Shown: positions 16,925-27,333, counted from the first letter of the stretch. The stretch: 64,000 bases of DNA from Marinobacter salexigens (GCF_018860765.1 NZ_JAHKPV010000021.1:861845-925844); one strand, 5' to 3'. Numbers and translations: made by a program. Notes: generated from the letters alone by a model not told the origin.

Positions 16925-17590
16925 TCAGCTCCCAGACAACGACTGGTCCGCTGGATCAATCTCCATCTGCTGTATCGCAATCACCGCCTGAGTACGGTTG
17001 CGAACCCCAAGCTTACGGAACACCGCCGTGATGTGTGCCTTAATGGTTGCCTCAGACACCTCAAGATCGTAAGCAATCTGCTTGTTCAGAAGACCTTCCG
17101 CCAGCATACCCAGAACCCGGAATTGTTGCGGAGTCAGTGACGCAAGCTTTTCAGAGAAGTCCGTGGTGTCGGCGTGCATGCGTTCAAGCTTGTCTGCAAC
17201 ACCTTCGGGCAGCCAAACATCGCCCTCCAACACCGCCCGAATGGCGTCTGTAATGGTGGGCAATGGCGCCGACTTAGGAATAAAGCCAGACGCTCCATAG
17301 TCAATGGAGCGCCGCATTACCTGCAACTCTTCGGAGCCAGACACAACCACCACGGGTAAGCCGGGGTACTGCCCTCGCATAAACACCAACCCGGAAAAAC
17401 CGTGGGCACCCGGCATATTGAGATCGAGCAAAACCAGATCTGCATCCGGGTGCGAATCTACCGACGCTTGGAGTGCCTTGATGCTGTCGACTTCTACGGT
17501 TTGTGCATCAGGTACTGCTTGATTGACCGCCTGTTTCAGGGCGGCCCGAAACAGGGGATGGTCATCAGCGACGATAATTGTTTGTGTCAT
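16925..17590 (-). CDS. LuxR/NarL-type response regulator, probably controlling acs
   Basis: 221 residues. A receiver domain (about 1-120) with the phospho-accepting aspartate in LVLLDLNMPG is joined to a LuxR-type helix-turn-helix (LTPQQFRVLGMLAEGLLNKQIA, SEATIKAHITAVFRKLGV). It lies 40 bases after acs on the same strand. In Vibrio and Pseudomonas the response regulator CrbR/ErdR activates acs, so this is a likely orthologue. The assignment rests on position and family. The partner CrbS kinase is not in the window. GAGGAA precedes the ATG. Confidence 0.85.
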   Translation of the reverse strand: MTQTIIVADDHPLFRAALKQAVNQAVPDAQTVEVDSIKALQASVDSHPDADLVLLDLNMPGAHGFSGLVFMRGQYPGLPVVVVSGSEELQVMRRSIDYGASGFIPKSAPLPTITDAIRAVLEGDVWLPEGVADKLERMHADTTDFSEKLASLTPQQFRVLGMLAEGLLNKQIAYDLEVSEATIKAHITAVFRKLGVRNRTQAVIAIQQMEIDPADQSLSGS

Positions 17591-17630
17591 TAAACCGATT
17601 CCTCACGGATTTATGATCTGTTTCCAGACC

Positions 17631-19580
17631 TTATTTGAACGCACGATTGCTGACGAGGTCATCAACCACACTGGGGTCTGCCAGTGTTGAAGTATCCCCC
17701 AACTGGTCGTGCTCGTTGGCGGCAATCTTACGCAGAATGCGACGCATAATCTTGCCTGACCGTGTTTTGGGCATACCCGGTGCCCACTGAATGACATCCG
17801 GGGAAGCAATAGGGCCAATTTCCTTGCGAACCCATTGTACCAGTTCTTTTTTGAGCTCATCGGAAGGTTCTTCACCTTGCATCAGAGTCACGTAAACGTA
17901 CAAACCCTGACCTTTTATCTCATGGGGGAAGCCAACAACCGCAGCTTCTGCCACTTTGTCGTGGGCTACTAGCGCACTTTCAACCTCAGCAGTACCCAGA
18001 CGGTGGCCAGATACGTTGAGCACGTCGTCAACCCGGCCAGTAATCCAGTAGTCACCGTCTTCGTCCCTACGGGCCCCGTCTTCAGTAAAATACATACCTT
18101 TGTAGGTGCTGAAATAGGTTCTCACAAAGCGCTCATGGTCACCGTAAATCGTGCGCATTTGCCCAGGCCAGCTATCCAAAATAACAAGGTTGCCGTCGGC
18201 CTTGCCTTCCAGCAGATTGCCTTCGTTATCTACCAGAGCTGGTTTTACACCGAAGAATGGCACGGTTGCGGAGCCCGGTTTCAAATCAACCGCGCCCGGC
18301 AGTGGCGCAATCAGAATACCGCCAGTTTCGGTTTGCCACCAGGTATCCACAATCGGGCACTGACTGTTACCGATAACACGGTGGTACCACTCCCAGGCTT
18401 CCGGATTTATCGGCTCACCCACAGAACCCAACAGTTTCAGGCTCTTGCGCGAAGTACCCTCCATACAAGCCTCACCTTCGGCCATCAGCGCCCGAATAGC
18501 CGTCGGGGCTGTGTACAGAATGTTGACCTGATGCTTATCAACAACCTGACCCATACGTGAGCTGTCCGGATAGTTCGGAACACCTTCAAACAGAAGTGAC
18601 GTTGCACCATTACAAAGTGGGCCGTAAAGAATGTAACTGTGCCCCGTTACCCAACCAAAATCTGCCGTACACCAATAAACATCGCCATCTTTATAATCAA
18701 ATATATACTGGTGCGTCATGGAAGCGTATACCAGATAGCCCCCAGTCGTATGCAGGACGCCCTTGGGAGCACCGGTAGATCCTGAGGTATATAGCATGAA
18801 TAGAGGATCTTCCGCATTCATAGGTTCTGGTGGGCAGTCAGCAGAGGCCGCTTGCACTAGCTCCCCGTAGCTCACGTCACGCTCGTCGTTCCAGGGTACA
18901 TCTTTGTTACCGGTGCGGCTGACAACCACAACTTTCTCAACAGCGACACCTTCCCTGTCTTTAAGCGCTGCATCCACGTTCTTCTTCAGTGGTACCTTAC
19001 GACCACCGCGGAGCCCTTCATCGGCGGTAACAACAAATCGTGATTTACCATTTACGATCCGGGCACCTAAGGCTTCAGGCGAGAAGCCTCCAAACACAAC
19101 CGAGTGAATAGCACCAATTCGCGTGCACGCCAGCATAGCCACAGCGGTTTCCACAATCATCGGCATATAAATGGTGACTACATCACCTTTCTTTACACCC
19201 AGATTTTTTAATACATTGGCAAACTTGCAGGTTTCTTCATGCAGTTCACGGTAGCTAACGTGACGGGACTCCGCCGGGTCATCACCTTCAAAAATAATGG
19301 CCGTCTGGTCGCCACGGGTTTCAAGATGACGGTCAAGGCAATTTGCAGACGCATTTAGCTGCCCATCTTCAAACCATTTAATGGAAACGTTGTTGTAATC
19401 AAAAGACGTGTTCTTAACCTTAGAGTAGGGTTTGATCCACTCAAGACGCTTGCCGTGCTCTCCCCAGAAGCCATCGGGATCCTCGACCGACCGACGATAC
19501 ATTTCGTCATACTGTTCCCGGTTTACTAACGCCCGTTTGGCTACTTCTGGACTTACCGGATAAAGATGTTTATCAGTCAT
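17631..19580 (-). CDS. acs: acetyl-CoA synthetase (AMP-forming)
   Basis: 649 residues, the usual length of Acs. It activates acetate with ATP and CoA through acetyl-AMP. The AMP-binding P-loop [12 protein letters not shown] lies near residue 265, WWQTETGG near 415 and the hinge region [17 protein letters not shown] near 515. The catalytic lysine is in [11 protein letters not shown] near 610, the site acetylated by Pat-type acetyltransferases in other bacteria. AAGGGG precedes the ATG. It leads an operon with the response regulator at 16925. The 278 bases upstream hold its promoter, which I could not define. Confidence 0.97.
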   Translation of the reverse strand: MTDKHLYPVSPEVAKRALVNREQYDEMYRRSVEDPDGFWGEHGKRLEWIKPYSKVKNTSFDYNNVSIKWFEDGQLNASANCLDRHLETRGDQTAIIFEGDDPAESRHVSYRELHEETCKFANVLKNLGVKKGDVVTIYMPMIVETAVAMLACTRIGAIHSVVFGGFSPEALGARIVNGKSRFVVTADEGLRGGRKVPLKKNVDAALKDREGVAVEKVVVVSRTGNKDVPWNDERDVSYGELVQAASADCPPEPMNAEDPLFMLYTSGSTGAPKGVLHTTGGYLVYASMTHQYIFDYKDGDVYWCTADFGWVTGHSYILYGPLCNGATSLLFEGVPNYPDSSRMGQVVDKHQVNILYTAPTAIRALMAEGEACMEGTSRKSLKLLGSVGEPINPEAWEWYHRVIGNSQCPIVDTWWQTETGGILIAPLPGAVDLKPGSATVPFFGVKPALVDNEGNLLEGKADGNLVILDSWPGQMRTIYGDHERFVRTYFSTYKGMYFTEDGARRDEDGDYWITGRVDDVLNVSGHRLGTAEVESALVAHDKVAEAAVVGFPHEIKGQGLYVYVTLMQGEEPSDELKKELVQWVRKEIGPIASPDVIQWAPGMPKTRSGKIMRRILRKIAANEHDQLGDTSTLADPSVVDDLVSNRAFK

Positions 19581-19810
19581 AGTGTTCCCCTTTGGTCAGA
19601 GTTTGTTGTCATTGTCGATTTTGCTGATTTAAAACGAGAGGGCATGCGAGCCCTGCGGACACATAGCCGTAGTTCAACATGTGAGCTACCACCTATTGAA
19701 TTAGACTAACGTCCTAACACGCTTAAACTTTTAGCGCAAAACGTTCAGTAACCTGCAAGAATTCAAGGGTAAATTCCTGACAAAACAAGCCACAAATTAA
19801 AGAGTAGTTC

Positions 19811-19848
19811 GGTTTCCCTGAGAGGTAAACCAATCCCGCACAACGGGA
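19811..19848 (-). terminator. tandem hairpins after the fatty acyl-CoA reductase gene
   Basis: Going down the minus strand from the stop at 19859, there is a 5-bp hairpin (19834-19848). It is followed by a 9-bp hairpin with one mismatch (arms 19811-19819 and 19823-19831, 3-base loop) and then a moderately T-rich stretch. This layout suggests transcription termination. Confidence 0.45.
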
Positions 19849-19858
19849 CCAGACGAAA

Positions 19859-21397
19859 TCAAGCCGCTTTTTTACGCCCCCGAATGCCACGTGGAGCACG
19901 CGCTTTTTTCGCTTTAAGTGCGTACCGGTTGAGACCTGCCAAGTGAATTTTACGCAGATAGACAGCCCAATCGATTAGACCAGCATCTACTGGAAACAGG
20001 GCTTTATCTACCTCACCCATGCGTGCGGCCAGAGCTAGTAAGTCATCGTTATGGAAGATGTAGTCCGGCGCGGTATAGAAGCCGAAAATCGATGCAAGGG
20101 AACGCGTGGTATCGAGGTTTTGAAGTACCTTGAACTCACTACCCCGCCCCAGCGCGCCCATCAAGCGGCTCGTAAGACTGAGGGGAATGCGTGCACCTCC
20201 CACCAAGGCATCGAACAAGGTTCGGTTTACAGCGATAAAAGGCTTCACTGGCCGACGATAAAACAGCTTTTCATAGGCCGCATAATTAGTTTTGGCTTCC
20301 GCCATAAGGTGATCAATAAACTCACCCACAGACACTGGGTTTGAACTGCCACTACAACACTGGTAAATCCGAGAGCGCGGGGCTTCATCCAAGGCCTCTG
20401 CAACAGCAAGAATAATAGTGTTTGCGACCAAATCCACAGGTATTACATCAACAATGCCTGAACGCTTACCGGGGAATAAGGTTACTTTTTCTCTTGCATA
20501 AGCAAGAATGATAGCGTCTGCCACCTTCACCCCTTCAATCCAACCGGGGGCAGGCTCTTCCAGAGCGCTCTCGATTATAGATGGGCGTACAATAGTAAAC
20601 GCCCGGCCGTTCAAAGCCTTCAATAGCAGCTGTTCGCCCAACCACTTTGTAAAGGTATAGGTGTCACTCCAGCCGTAGCGGTTGGCCTCACGCATACCCA
20701 AATCCACAAGCTTGCGATCTAGGCTTTTTCCGGTGTAGCGAGAACGGAGATCTGCGATGCTGTCATTAAGCACCCGAACCAACTCTTCAATCTCATAATA
20801 ACCAGCTTGGCTTCGGGGGATCTCAGCACCTGCAGGTTTGATCACAGACTCCGTTACCTGCCCAGAGTTTTTCCCATTTACATAACAGGTTGAAACTTGG
20901 ACAACTGAAAGGAATGGGTTCTGGCGCGCGAGTTCAGCAATGTTATTCAAGCACAGGGTGTTGATGGTTAGTGCTTTGTCTAGCTCTTCGCGAAAGTTAA
21001 CGCTGGCCGCAGAGTTAATAACGGCGTCTATACCGCCCGCCAGGTTTCGGAACGCCTCTGGCGGCAAGCCAAAGTCGGGCTCGGTTACCTCTCCCGTAAC
21101 GCAGTGCAACCGCTCCTCCAAGAAAGCTTCAAATGCCTCGCTGTTCTCTTGCCTTAATCTATCAAACACCGAGGAGGTGGCAATTTCTTCAAGAAAGCGG
21201 CCACGGGCGTCAGGATGTTGTTTATTGCCCCGTATCAGCAAGTGTATACCGCCAATGTCCGGCACCGCACGAATCAGCTTTTCCAGAACGACTTTACCCA
21301 AAAAACCTGTAGTACCCGTAATCAGGACATGCTTACCACGCAGCTGTTCAAGTACCTTGGACGAAGACACTTCTGCCTCCTTTATTCGTTTTACCAT
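19859..21397 (-). CDS. fatty acyl-CoA reductase (alcohol-forming)
   Basis: 512 residues, the length of the Marinobacter fatty acyl-CoA reductase that reduces long-chain acyl-CoA or acyl-ACP to fatty alcohol with NADPH. The alcohol is then used for wax esters. The N-terminal extended SDR domain has TGTTGFLGKVVLEKL near residue 25 and the YxxxK pair in YTFTKWLGEQ near 235. A C-terminal FAR domain ends with a basic tail (AKKARAPRGIRGRKK). The ATG at 21397 is preceded by AAGGAG; an open extension to 21469 is not supported. It stands apart from acs, though both serve acyl-CoA metabolism. Confidence 0.93.
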   Translation of the reverse strand: MVKRIKEAEVSSSKVLEQLRGKHVLITGTTGFLGKVVLEKLIRAVPDIGGIHLLIRGNKQHPDARGRFLEEIATSSVFDRLRQENSEAFEAFLEERLHCVTGEVTEPDFGLPPEAFRNLAGGIDAVINSAASVNFREELDKALTINTLCLNNIAELARQNPFLSVVQVSTCYVNGKNSGQVTESVIKPAGAEIPRSQAGYYEIEELVRVLNDSIADLRSRYTGKSLDRKLVDLGMREANRYGWSDTYTFTKWLGEQLLLKALNGRAFTIVRPSIIESALEEPAPGWIEGVKVADAIILAYAREKVTLFPGKRSGIVDVIPVDLVANTIILAVAEALDEAPRSRIYQCCSGSSNPVSVGEFIDHLMAEAKTNYAAYEKLFYRRPVKPFIAVNRTLFDALVGGARIPLSLTSRLMGALGRGSEFKVLQNLDTTRSLASIFGFYTAPDYIFHNDDLLALAARMGEVDKALFPVDAGLIDWAVYLRKIHLAGLNRYALKAKKARAPRGIRGRKKAA

Positions 21398-21506
21398 TGT
21401 GAAAACTCCTTTTCGTGGATGCCAGCAACGTCCGATCCTTGCACATTTTTTGGGACAATGCGGTGACAAACTGCAAAGTTGTCATCAATAAACAAGAGAG
21501 GGCTTT

Positions 21507-22751
21507 TCAGGTATTGTTATTTTCTTTATCCGCCAGCGATCTAAGCAGTTGATTTAGCGAAATACTGGAAGGCTGCTCTTTCAAAGCTCTGACCAAGCTC
21601 TCCTGATCACCAAAACGGATACGATCATAGACAGGTTCAGGTGGGATAGGCTGCGAGATCTCATCAGCCAAATGCTTGAGGTGAATTGCCAGATGCTCAC
21701 GCTGCACCGGGCTCAGTGCCTCCCAATCAATTGCGCCAAGTCCGGTCTGGATAATTTCGATCGTATCGTTGTCTAGCGAACGTCCCAGCAGCGCAAACAA
21801 CCGCATAAACACATCGTACCGCAGCATTGCACTCACATCCGCAGGCCCGAGCACCGCTTCCAGCTCGCCAACAGCCTGCATACAGCGTTCATTCGGAGAC
21901 ATCGAAGGCCGGCTTGCTTTCGCCGCTTGGGCTGGCTGGCGCTTAGAGACTGAATACCAATAGGCTGCTATACCGGCTTTGCGAACAGGCAGTTGCGCCA
22001 AGCGCACATCAAGCATATCAGCCAAGGTAGTGAACTGCCGACAAGACGGGTCCGCCTGAGGTAGAAGGGCAACGGGCTTTTGATTCAGCACTGACTGGCG
22101 CAGAGTCTCATCGCGCCAGATACCCCCCATATAATGTAGTGAACATTGCAAATGGCGCCGTGCCGCTGAATCCAAGCGCTGAAACACGGAACGGGCCTGA
22201 CTGGCCCCTTGAGCCATATTAATCAACACACTTGGTGTTTTCCGGTACCCACGGCGCTTCAACACCTTGATCAAAGAAAAGGCATCGGTTAATGAAGCAG
22301 GGTCTGGGGTCACAACGACACACGCGAGCTCTGCAGCCGCAATCATGTGCAAACCTGTCGATTGGAGGCCTGCAGCCGTATCCGTTATAACGTAGTCGTA
22401 ATGTTTTTCGAGTAGAGATAGAGCCCGCAGGATACGAAAACTATGCTCAGGAGCCATGTCCACACACTCCTGAACACCAGAGGCACCGGGCAGGATGTGT
22501 AAGCCGTATTCTACATCCAATAGAATGTCTTCCAACCGACATTCATTGGCAACAACATTCGCAAGTGTTCGCTCGGGATACAGCCCCAACATAATGCTGA
22601 CATTGGCAAGATCCGTATCACCATCAAGTAGCAAGACTCGTCTTTTTTGGCGGGCAAGCGTCAGTGCCAAATTAAGAGCAACAGATGTTTTTCCGACGCC
22701 ACCCTTTCCGCCAGTGACAGCGATAGTTCTGGGGGTGCTGGGTTCGTGCAT
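21507..22751 (-). CDS. MinD/FleN-like ParA-family ATPase with C-terminal extension
   Basis: About 414 residues. The deviant Walker A motif GGKGGVGKTS starts near residue 13, followed by LLDGDTDLANVSIMLGL and the switch DYVITDTAAGL. These are the marks of the FlhG/FleN branch of MinD-like ATPases. Those proteins are about 270-280 residues long; this one has some 140 extra C-terminal residues (mostly helical, ending SLNQLLRSLADKENNNT) that I do not recognise. No flagellar genes are near. It is divergent from an HDOD-kinase/c-di-GMP operon, so it may position or count a regulatory complex. Start is uncertain: ATGs at 22751 and 22772 and a GTG at 22835 all lack a strong ribosome binding site. Confidence 0.78.
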   Translation of the reverse strand: MHEPSTPRTIAVTGGKGGVGKTSVALNLALTLARQKRRVLLLDGDTDLANVSIMLGLYPERTLANVVANECRLEDILLDVEYGLHILPGASGVQECVDMAPEHSFRILRALSLLEKHYDYVITDTAAGLQSTGLHMIAAAELACVVVTPDPASLTDAFSLIKVLKRRGYRKTPSVLINMAQGASQARSVFQRLDSAARRHLQCSLHYMGGIWRDETLRQSVLNQKPVALLPQADPSCRQFTTLADMLDVRLAQLPVRKAGIAAYWYSVSKRQPAQAAKASRPSMSPNERCMQAVGELEAVLGPADVSAMLRYDVFMRLFALLGRSLDNDTIEIIQTGLGAIDWEALSPVQREHLAIHLKHLADEISQPIPPEPVYDRIRFGDQESLVRALKEQPSSISLNQLLRSLADKENNNT

Positions 22752-22973
22752 GACAGATTCCCGAGCTCTCATGGCAGGCGGCCTATATCCTTGAGATAAC
22801 AACAAGCAGCGCTTTAGTCTGTAGAAATTGTACACATATCACCAGCCTGTGAATACGCTGATCAAAAAAAGCACAGCTGTTGTTTTACATTCTCAGTTTT
22901 TTAGCTAAGCTCCAAGACTACAAAAAATGAACGCCACTTCATAAACTGGTTTCAGCGCGCGACAGGCAAACCT

Positions 22974-24935
22974 ATGAGCACACTTCCCGACCTTCAGCTC
23001 CCGAGCCTTCCGGAAGTCACTCTACGTGCGCTTGAAGCTTGCAACCGAGATGACAACTACCGTGCAATCAGCGAAATTGTAACGTCTGACACGGCCTTAG
23101 TGGTTCGGATTTTGACACTGGCAAACTCCGCTCTTTACGGCCCACCGTCAGGAATAAACTCTGTAGACCAAGCGCTAATACGTCTTGGAACTCGCCGATT
23201 CAAAACGCTGGTGCTGACCGCAGCTATGCGCCAGATATTATTCGATTTGGGCGGTGGGGCCTGGCAGCAATTACGAGACTTTTGGCGACACGCTCTTACG
23301 ACTGCGTTGACCGCTCGAGCACTGGCAACCCTGACTCGTTATCCGGAAGCCGATGAAGCGTTCATGCTTGGCATGCTCCATAACATCGGCGAGCTGATCG
23401 CGATTAAAACGCCAGATATGGAAACCAGACAAGAGTATATGAACCGACAGTCAGAAATAGCGGCTGAAGTGGTGACCTCTTGGGGGCTGGGACCCATGGC
23501 AGCGGATGCCATGCGCTATCAGCAGGCGCTTCCATCAGATTTGCGCGATGCAGGGCATTTGGTCAAAGTCATCAGTCTTGCAGCGCGTATAGCATTGTCT
23601 GACTCAGCAGGCATTGCCGCTGCCGGTACCATGTTCGGGCTCAGTGAAGAGCTAGTTAGGGAAATCAACCGGCGGATCGCGCAAGATGTATCCACAACGG
23701 CGGAATCTCTGGGAGTCCCGCTGCTTAACAGTTACAACGCTGAACCCGCGGCGCTAAAGCTCCGACACACCGTGTTACAACAGGCTATTACCCAGCAAGC
23801 TATTGGGCTTGCGGATCTCGAGACCACGAATGCCGCCATTCTAGCCGAAGCTGTAAGCAGCCTAACGCTGATTACCGGCCTGCCAGCCTTATGCTTTGGA
23901 CACATAGATGACAACCTTGTTCTTGTTTCCGGTACCGTCGGCCAACACCCACATTTAGCAGTAAACGCAGTCGCTGGCGGCAGCGCCTTGACGGAAGCCT
24001 TTGCCTCCCAAACTCTCACCAATCTCAGCGGCCGCACACTTAACGTGCTCGACCATCAACTTTTATCACTGTTAAGAACGCGGTCATTGACAGCCATCCC
24101 GATCGTTACGGGTAACCTCTGCCCCGGTGTATTTGTTCTGGGTACAGATGGCAGTGCAACAGACCCAACCGCAGAGTTAGTTACTCTATTTAGCCGCCAA
24201 CTCTCGACTGTTCTTCAGACGAAGAGTGCCTCAGTTGCGAGCAAAACAGGTGGGGGAGATCAGGATCACCAGCTCGCTCTGGAAAAACTGCATAGACAAC
24301 TACATGAAATCAGCAACCCCCTGACAATTATCCACCAGTACATTCATCAGCTCAGAAACCGACTGAACGACCCTGAAGTGCAAAATGAGCTAGATGTAGT
24401 TCGAGAAGAATTGGACCGGGCGAGCAACCTGCTACTCCAGATTAACCGCGACACTGCTAAGAGCTCAAACGAGCACACCGCCGACCTTAATTCAGAAATA
24501 CGCAGTCTCGCTCAGGTATTGGACGAGAGTCTTTTCAGCGACAACAAACTCCAATTGAACCTGCTATTGTGCAGCAATCCGACGCCTGTGAATGCGGGCC
24601 CTGCCGTTCTGCGCCAAATACTGATCAATCTGATCAAAAACGCTGCCGAAAGTATGCCGGAGGCTGGCGGCGCAGTAAGCATTAAGACGACGGCCCAAGT
24701 ATGGCAAGGGCAACGCGACTGGGTTGAGCTAAACGTAGCTGACACAGGTACCGGCCTTACTGATAGTATACGCAACACACTGTTTACGCCGGGAAACACC
24801 ACGAAAGGAGCTGGCCATAGCGGTTTAGGCCTTAGCATTGTGAAGCAGCTAGTTGATGACATGGATGGCATCATTGCTTGTCATACGGGGCCAGAAGGTA
24901 CTACCTTCCGGCTTTTGATACCCGCAACCAGCTAA
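22974..24935 (+). CDS. HDOD-domain histidine kinase
   Basis: 653 residues. An HDOD domain (about 8-210; LPSLPEVTLRALE, ILTLANSALYG, FMLGMLHNIGEL) is followed by a GAF-like region (about 280-420). A histidine kinase core follows: the phospho-accepting His444 in LHEISNPLTIIHQY, the N box NLIKNAAESM, and the ATP lid motifs DTGTGL and GHSGLGLSI. No membrane helix, so it is cytosolic. The gene downstream, 41 bases away, has a receiver domain and is the likely partner. The combination of HDOD and kinase suggests signalling tied to protein-protein assembly. The ligand is unknown. Confidence 0.87.
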   Translation: MSTLPDLQLPSLPEVTLRALEACNRDDNYRAISEIVTSDTALVVRILTLANSALYGPPSGINSVDQALIRLGTRRFKTLVLTAAMRQILFDLGGGAWQQLRDFWRHALTTALTARALATLTRYPEADEAFMLGMLHNIGELIAIKTPDMETRQEYMNRQSEIAAEVVTSWGLGPMAADAMRYQQALPSDLRDAGHLVKVISLAARIALSDSAGIAAAGTMFGLSEELVREINRRIAQDVSTTAESLGVPLLNSYNAEPAALKLRHTVLQQAITQQAIGLADLETTNAAILAEAVSSLTLITGLPALCFGHIDDNLVLVSGTVGQHPHLAVNAVAGGSALTEAFASQTLTNLSGRTLNVLDHQLLSLLRTRSLTAIPIVTGNLCPGVFVLGTDGSATDPTAELVTLFSRQLSTVLQTKSASVASKTGGGDQDHQLALEKLHRQLHEISNPLTIIHQYIHQLRNRLNDPEVQNELDVVREELDRASNLLLQINRDTAKSSNEHTADLNSEIRSLAQVLDESLFSDNKLQLNLLLCSNPTPVNAGPAVLRQILINLIKNAAESMPEAGGAVSIKTTAQVWQGQRDWVELNVADTGTGLTDSIRNTLFTPGNTTKGAGHSGLGLSIVKQLVDDMDGIIACHTGPEGTTFRLLIPATS

Positions 24936-24976
24936 ACAAATACCGAAACTGACTGATAGAAAACGGACTCAAACCG

Positions 24977-27151
24977 ATGGCATCAGAGCTAACCAAGAGG
25001 ACCTCCCCGTCCGAGGCAGCGCGCATTTTGGTGGTTGATGACGAGCCACGACTGGTAGACGCGCTAGCCTCGCTGTTAAACAGCTGCGGTTATGATGTCA
25101 CCGAGGCCTATGGCGGAAACCAAGCCTGTGAATTAGCAGACACTTCACACTATGACCTCGCGCTGATCGACCTACGCATGCCAGAGGTCGATGGTTTTGC
25201 CGTTATGGCCCACTTTGAGAACCGGCAACCGGAATGCGGAATCATCGTAATCAGTGGCGAAAGCTCGTTTACAGCGGTCAGCCGTGCCCTAAGGCGTGGT
25301 GCTCTGGATTACATCCGCAAGCCCTATGATCCTGAAGAACTCATTGCCACAGTAAAAGGCGTTGTTGGAAAACAAACCCTCCTTAAAGCCCATGAAGACG
25401 TACAGGGGCGCCTTGAAAAATCTGAAGCTCTGCACCGTTACATCGTAAACAGCTCGCCCGATATCGTTTTCATGCTTGATGCCCATGGCCGCTTCTGCTT
25501 TATCAACAGCAAAATCGAAAGTCTGCTGGGGTACAAACCGGCTGAGCTTTGCGGCAAACACTTTCGGCACATACTTGATGATCGGGACGTTGCCAGAGGC
25601 ACCTACGCTCTCAATGCACCAGACATAAGCGCGGACAACCCACGCACTCTGGAAATACGTCTTAAAACTCGCGGCAGCAGGCGCGCAAACCGGTACTTTG
25701 AAGTGACGGCCTTCCCAATTGCGCCCCAATCTTGGACCCACAATAGCAATACTCAAGGCGATGGTAGTGGGCATAAGGCCTGCTATTACGGAACGGCCAG
25801 AGACGTTACTGAACGCAAAGAAGCTGAAGCTTTTATCAACTTCCAGGCTTATCACGACTTGCTCACACGCTTACCGAATCGAGCCCTATTCAAAGATCGT
25901 CTGGAGCTGGCCATTACCCATGCGCGCCGCGCAAAGCAGAAGCTCGCCGTGATGTTTCTTGATCTTGATCGTTTCAAGGTTATTAACGACACCCTTGGTC
26001 ATGCAATGGGCGATCGATTGCTGCAATCTGTAACCCAGCGTTTGGAAGGTTGTTTGCGCAAAGGCGACACTTTGTCGCGCTTCGGAGGGGACGAGTTCAC
26101 GCTGCTGTTGCCTTCAATCCATGGCAAAGAAGATGTCAGCCAGATCGCGAGAAAGCTAATCAAAACGCTCAAGGCGCCGTTCCAACTTGACGAACATCAG
26201 GTGTTCATTGGGGTCAGTATCGGGATCGCCGTATACCCAGAAGCAGGAAGCAACATGGATCAGCTGATCCAAAATGCCGATATCGCCATGTATCACGTTA
26301 AGGCTAGGGGCAAAGACAGCTATCGCTTTTTCTCAGAGAGCATGAGCATCGACAGCACTCATCGTCTGGATCTGGAACGAGACCTGCGCATGGCGCTTGA
26401 AAGGAGTGAGTTGCGGGTATTTTATCAGCCTCAGGTTTGCGCTAGCACAAACCGTATTGTGGGGCTAGAAGCTCTAGTGCGCTGGCAGCACCCTGAAAGG
26501 GGTTTGCTCTACCCTCGAGACTTTCTAGGGCTGGCAGAAGAAACTAAGCTTATTGGTCAGTTGAGTGAGCAGGTTTTGAATCAGGCCTGCAAAGATGTTG
26601 GCCACTGGGTCCGTTCTGGCCACAGCGATCTGCGCTTGGCTGTTAACCTCTCTCCCATTGAGGTGGAACACCCCCGGTTTGTGGAAACTCTTATAGAGCG
26701 AATTAATGCCAACGATTTCCCTCCCGGAAATCTGGAAATCGAGATTACTGAGAATGTGATCATGAATGATCTGGAGCAGATCAGCCAAAAGCTCCGTGAA
26801 CTAGCGAGCCTGAATGTCCGCATCGCCATTGATGATTTTGGTACGGGTTATTCATCCCTCAACTATATACACCGGCTGCCCATCCATACTCTGAAAGTGG
26901 ACCAATCCTTCGTAAAAGCCATTCGCAATGGCGCCGACGATGCATGCATTGTGAATGCCATTGTAGCCATGGCTCATGGTCTAAAACTACAAATCATTGC
27001 CGAAGGCGTGGAGACAATTAAACAGCTTGAATACTTACGGGCTCTTGGCTGCCACCAAATTCAGGGTTTTTTCTACGGCCCGGCACAGTCCGCCGCGGAT
27101 ATCAATAATTTACTCATGCAGACACGGCTTCAAAATGCCGTATCTGGCTAA
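24977..27151 (+). CDS. response regulator with PAS, GGDEF and EAL domains
   Basis: 724 residues. Receiver domain (about 16-130; Asp65 in ALIDLRMPEVDG), PAS domain (about 145-280), GGDEF domain (residues 280-450; motif GGDEF at 370) and EAL domain (470-715; EAL at 498). Both catalytic motifs are intact. RKGD lies five residues before the RFGGDEF segment, an allosteric I-site (RxxD). The EAL metal ligands are all present (EALVRW, NLSP, ITEN, DDFGTGYSS, AEGVE). It could therefore make and break c-di-GMP. The HDOD kinase 41 bases upstream is the probable phosphodonor. Confidence 0.93.
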   Translation: MASELTKRTSPSEAARILVVDDEPRLVDALASLLNSCGYDVTEAYGGNQACELADTSHYDLALIDLRMPEVDGFAVMAHFENRQPECGIIVISGESSFTAVSRALRRGALDYIRKPYDPEELIATVKGVVGKQTLLKAHEDVQGRLEKSEALHRYIVNSSPDIVFMLDAHGRFCFINSKIESLLGYKPAELCGKHFRHILDDRDVARGTYALNAPDISADNPRTLEIRLKTRGSRRANRYFEVTAFPIAPQSWTHNSNTQGDGSGHKACYYGTARDVTERKEAEAFINFQAYHDLLTRLPNRALFKDRLELAITHARRAKQKLAVMFLDLDRFKVINDTLGHAMGDRLLQSVTQRLEGCLRKGDTLSRFGGDEFTLLLPSIHGKEDVSQIARKLIKTLKAPFQLDEHQVFIGVSIGIAVYPEAGSNMDQLIQNADIAMYHVKARGKDSYRFFSESMSIDSTHRLDLERDLRMALERSELRVFYQPQVCASTNRIVGLEALVRWQHPERGLLYPRDFLGLAEETKLIGQLSEQVLNQACKDVGHWVRSGHSDLRLAVNLSPIEVEHPRFVETLIERINANDFPPGNLEIEITENVIMNDLEQISQKLRELASLNVRIAIDDFGTGYSSLNYIHRLPIHTLKVDQSFVKAIRNGADDACIVNAIVAMAHGLKLQIIAEGVETIKQLEYLRALGCHQIQGFFYGPAQSAADINNLLMQTRLQNAVSG

Positions 27152-27333
27152 TTTTTCAGTACGACCACACATCACTGTCTGACACTCCTAAGCCAAACTT
27201 TGATCTTGTTTGCAAAGTATTGCATTGCGTTAACTTGTGTATCCCGAAATGCGCATTGCGGCACATATTTATCCCTCCTCGTTCACTAAACTCGATAATT
27301 CCAAGGTCTTAGCCGCCGAAACGCTCTGAACGT

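Noticed and set aside
18003..18560. 185-codon open frame antisense to acs
   Set aside because: The acs frame is conserved over this whole stretch; no independent start signal is present.
20940..21491. 183-codon open frame antisense to the fatty acyl-CoA reductase start
   Set aside because: Low-complexity, serine- and arginine-rich translation typical of a shadow frame, covering the well-supported SDR motif region of the reductase.
25289..25855. 188-codon open frame antisense to the REC-PAS-GGDEF-EAL gene
   Set aside because: The plus-strand frame carries clear receiver and PAS sequence there; the antisense frame shows no domain.
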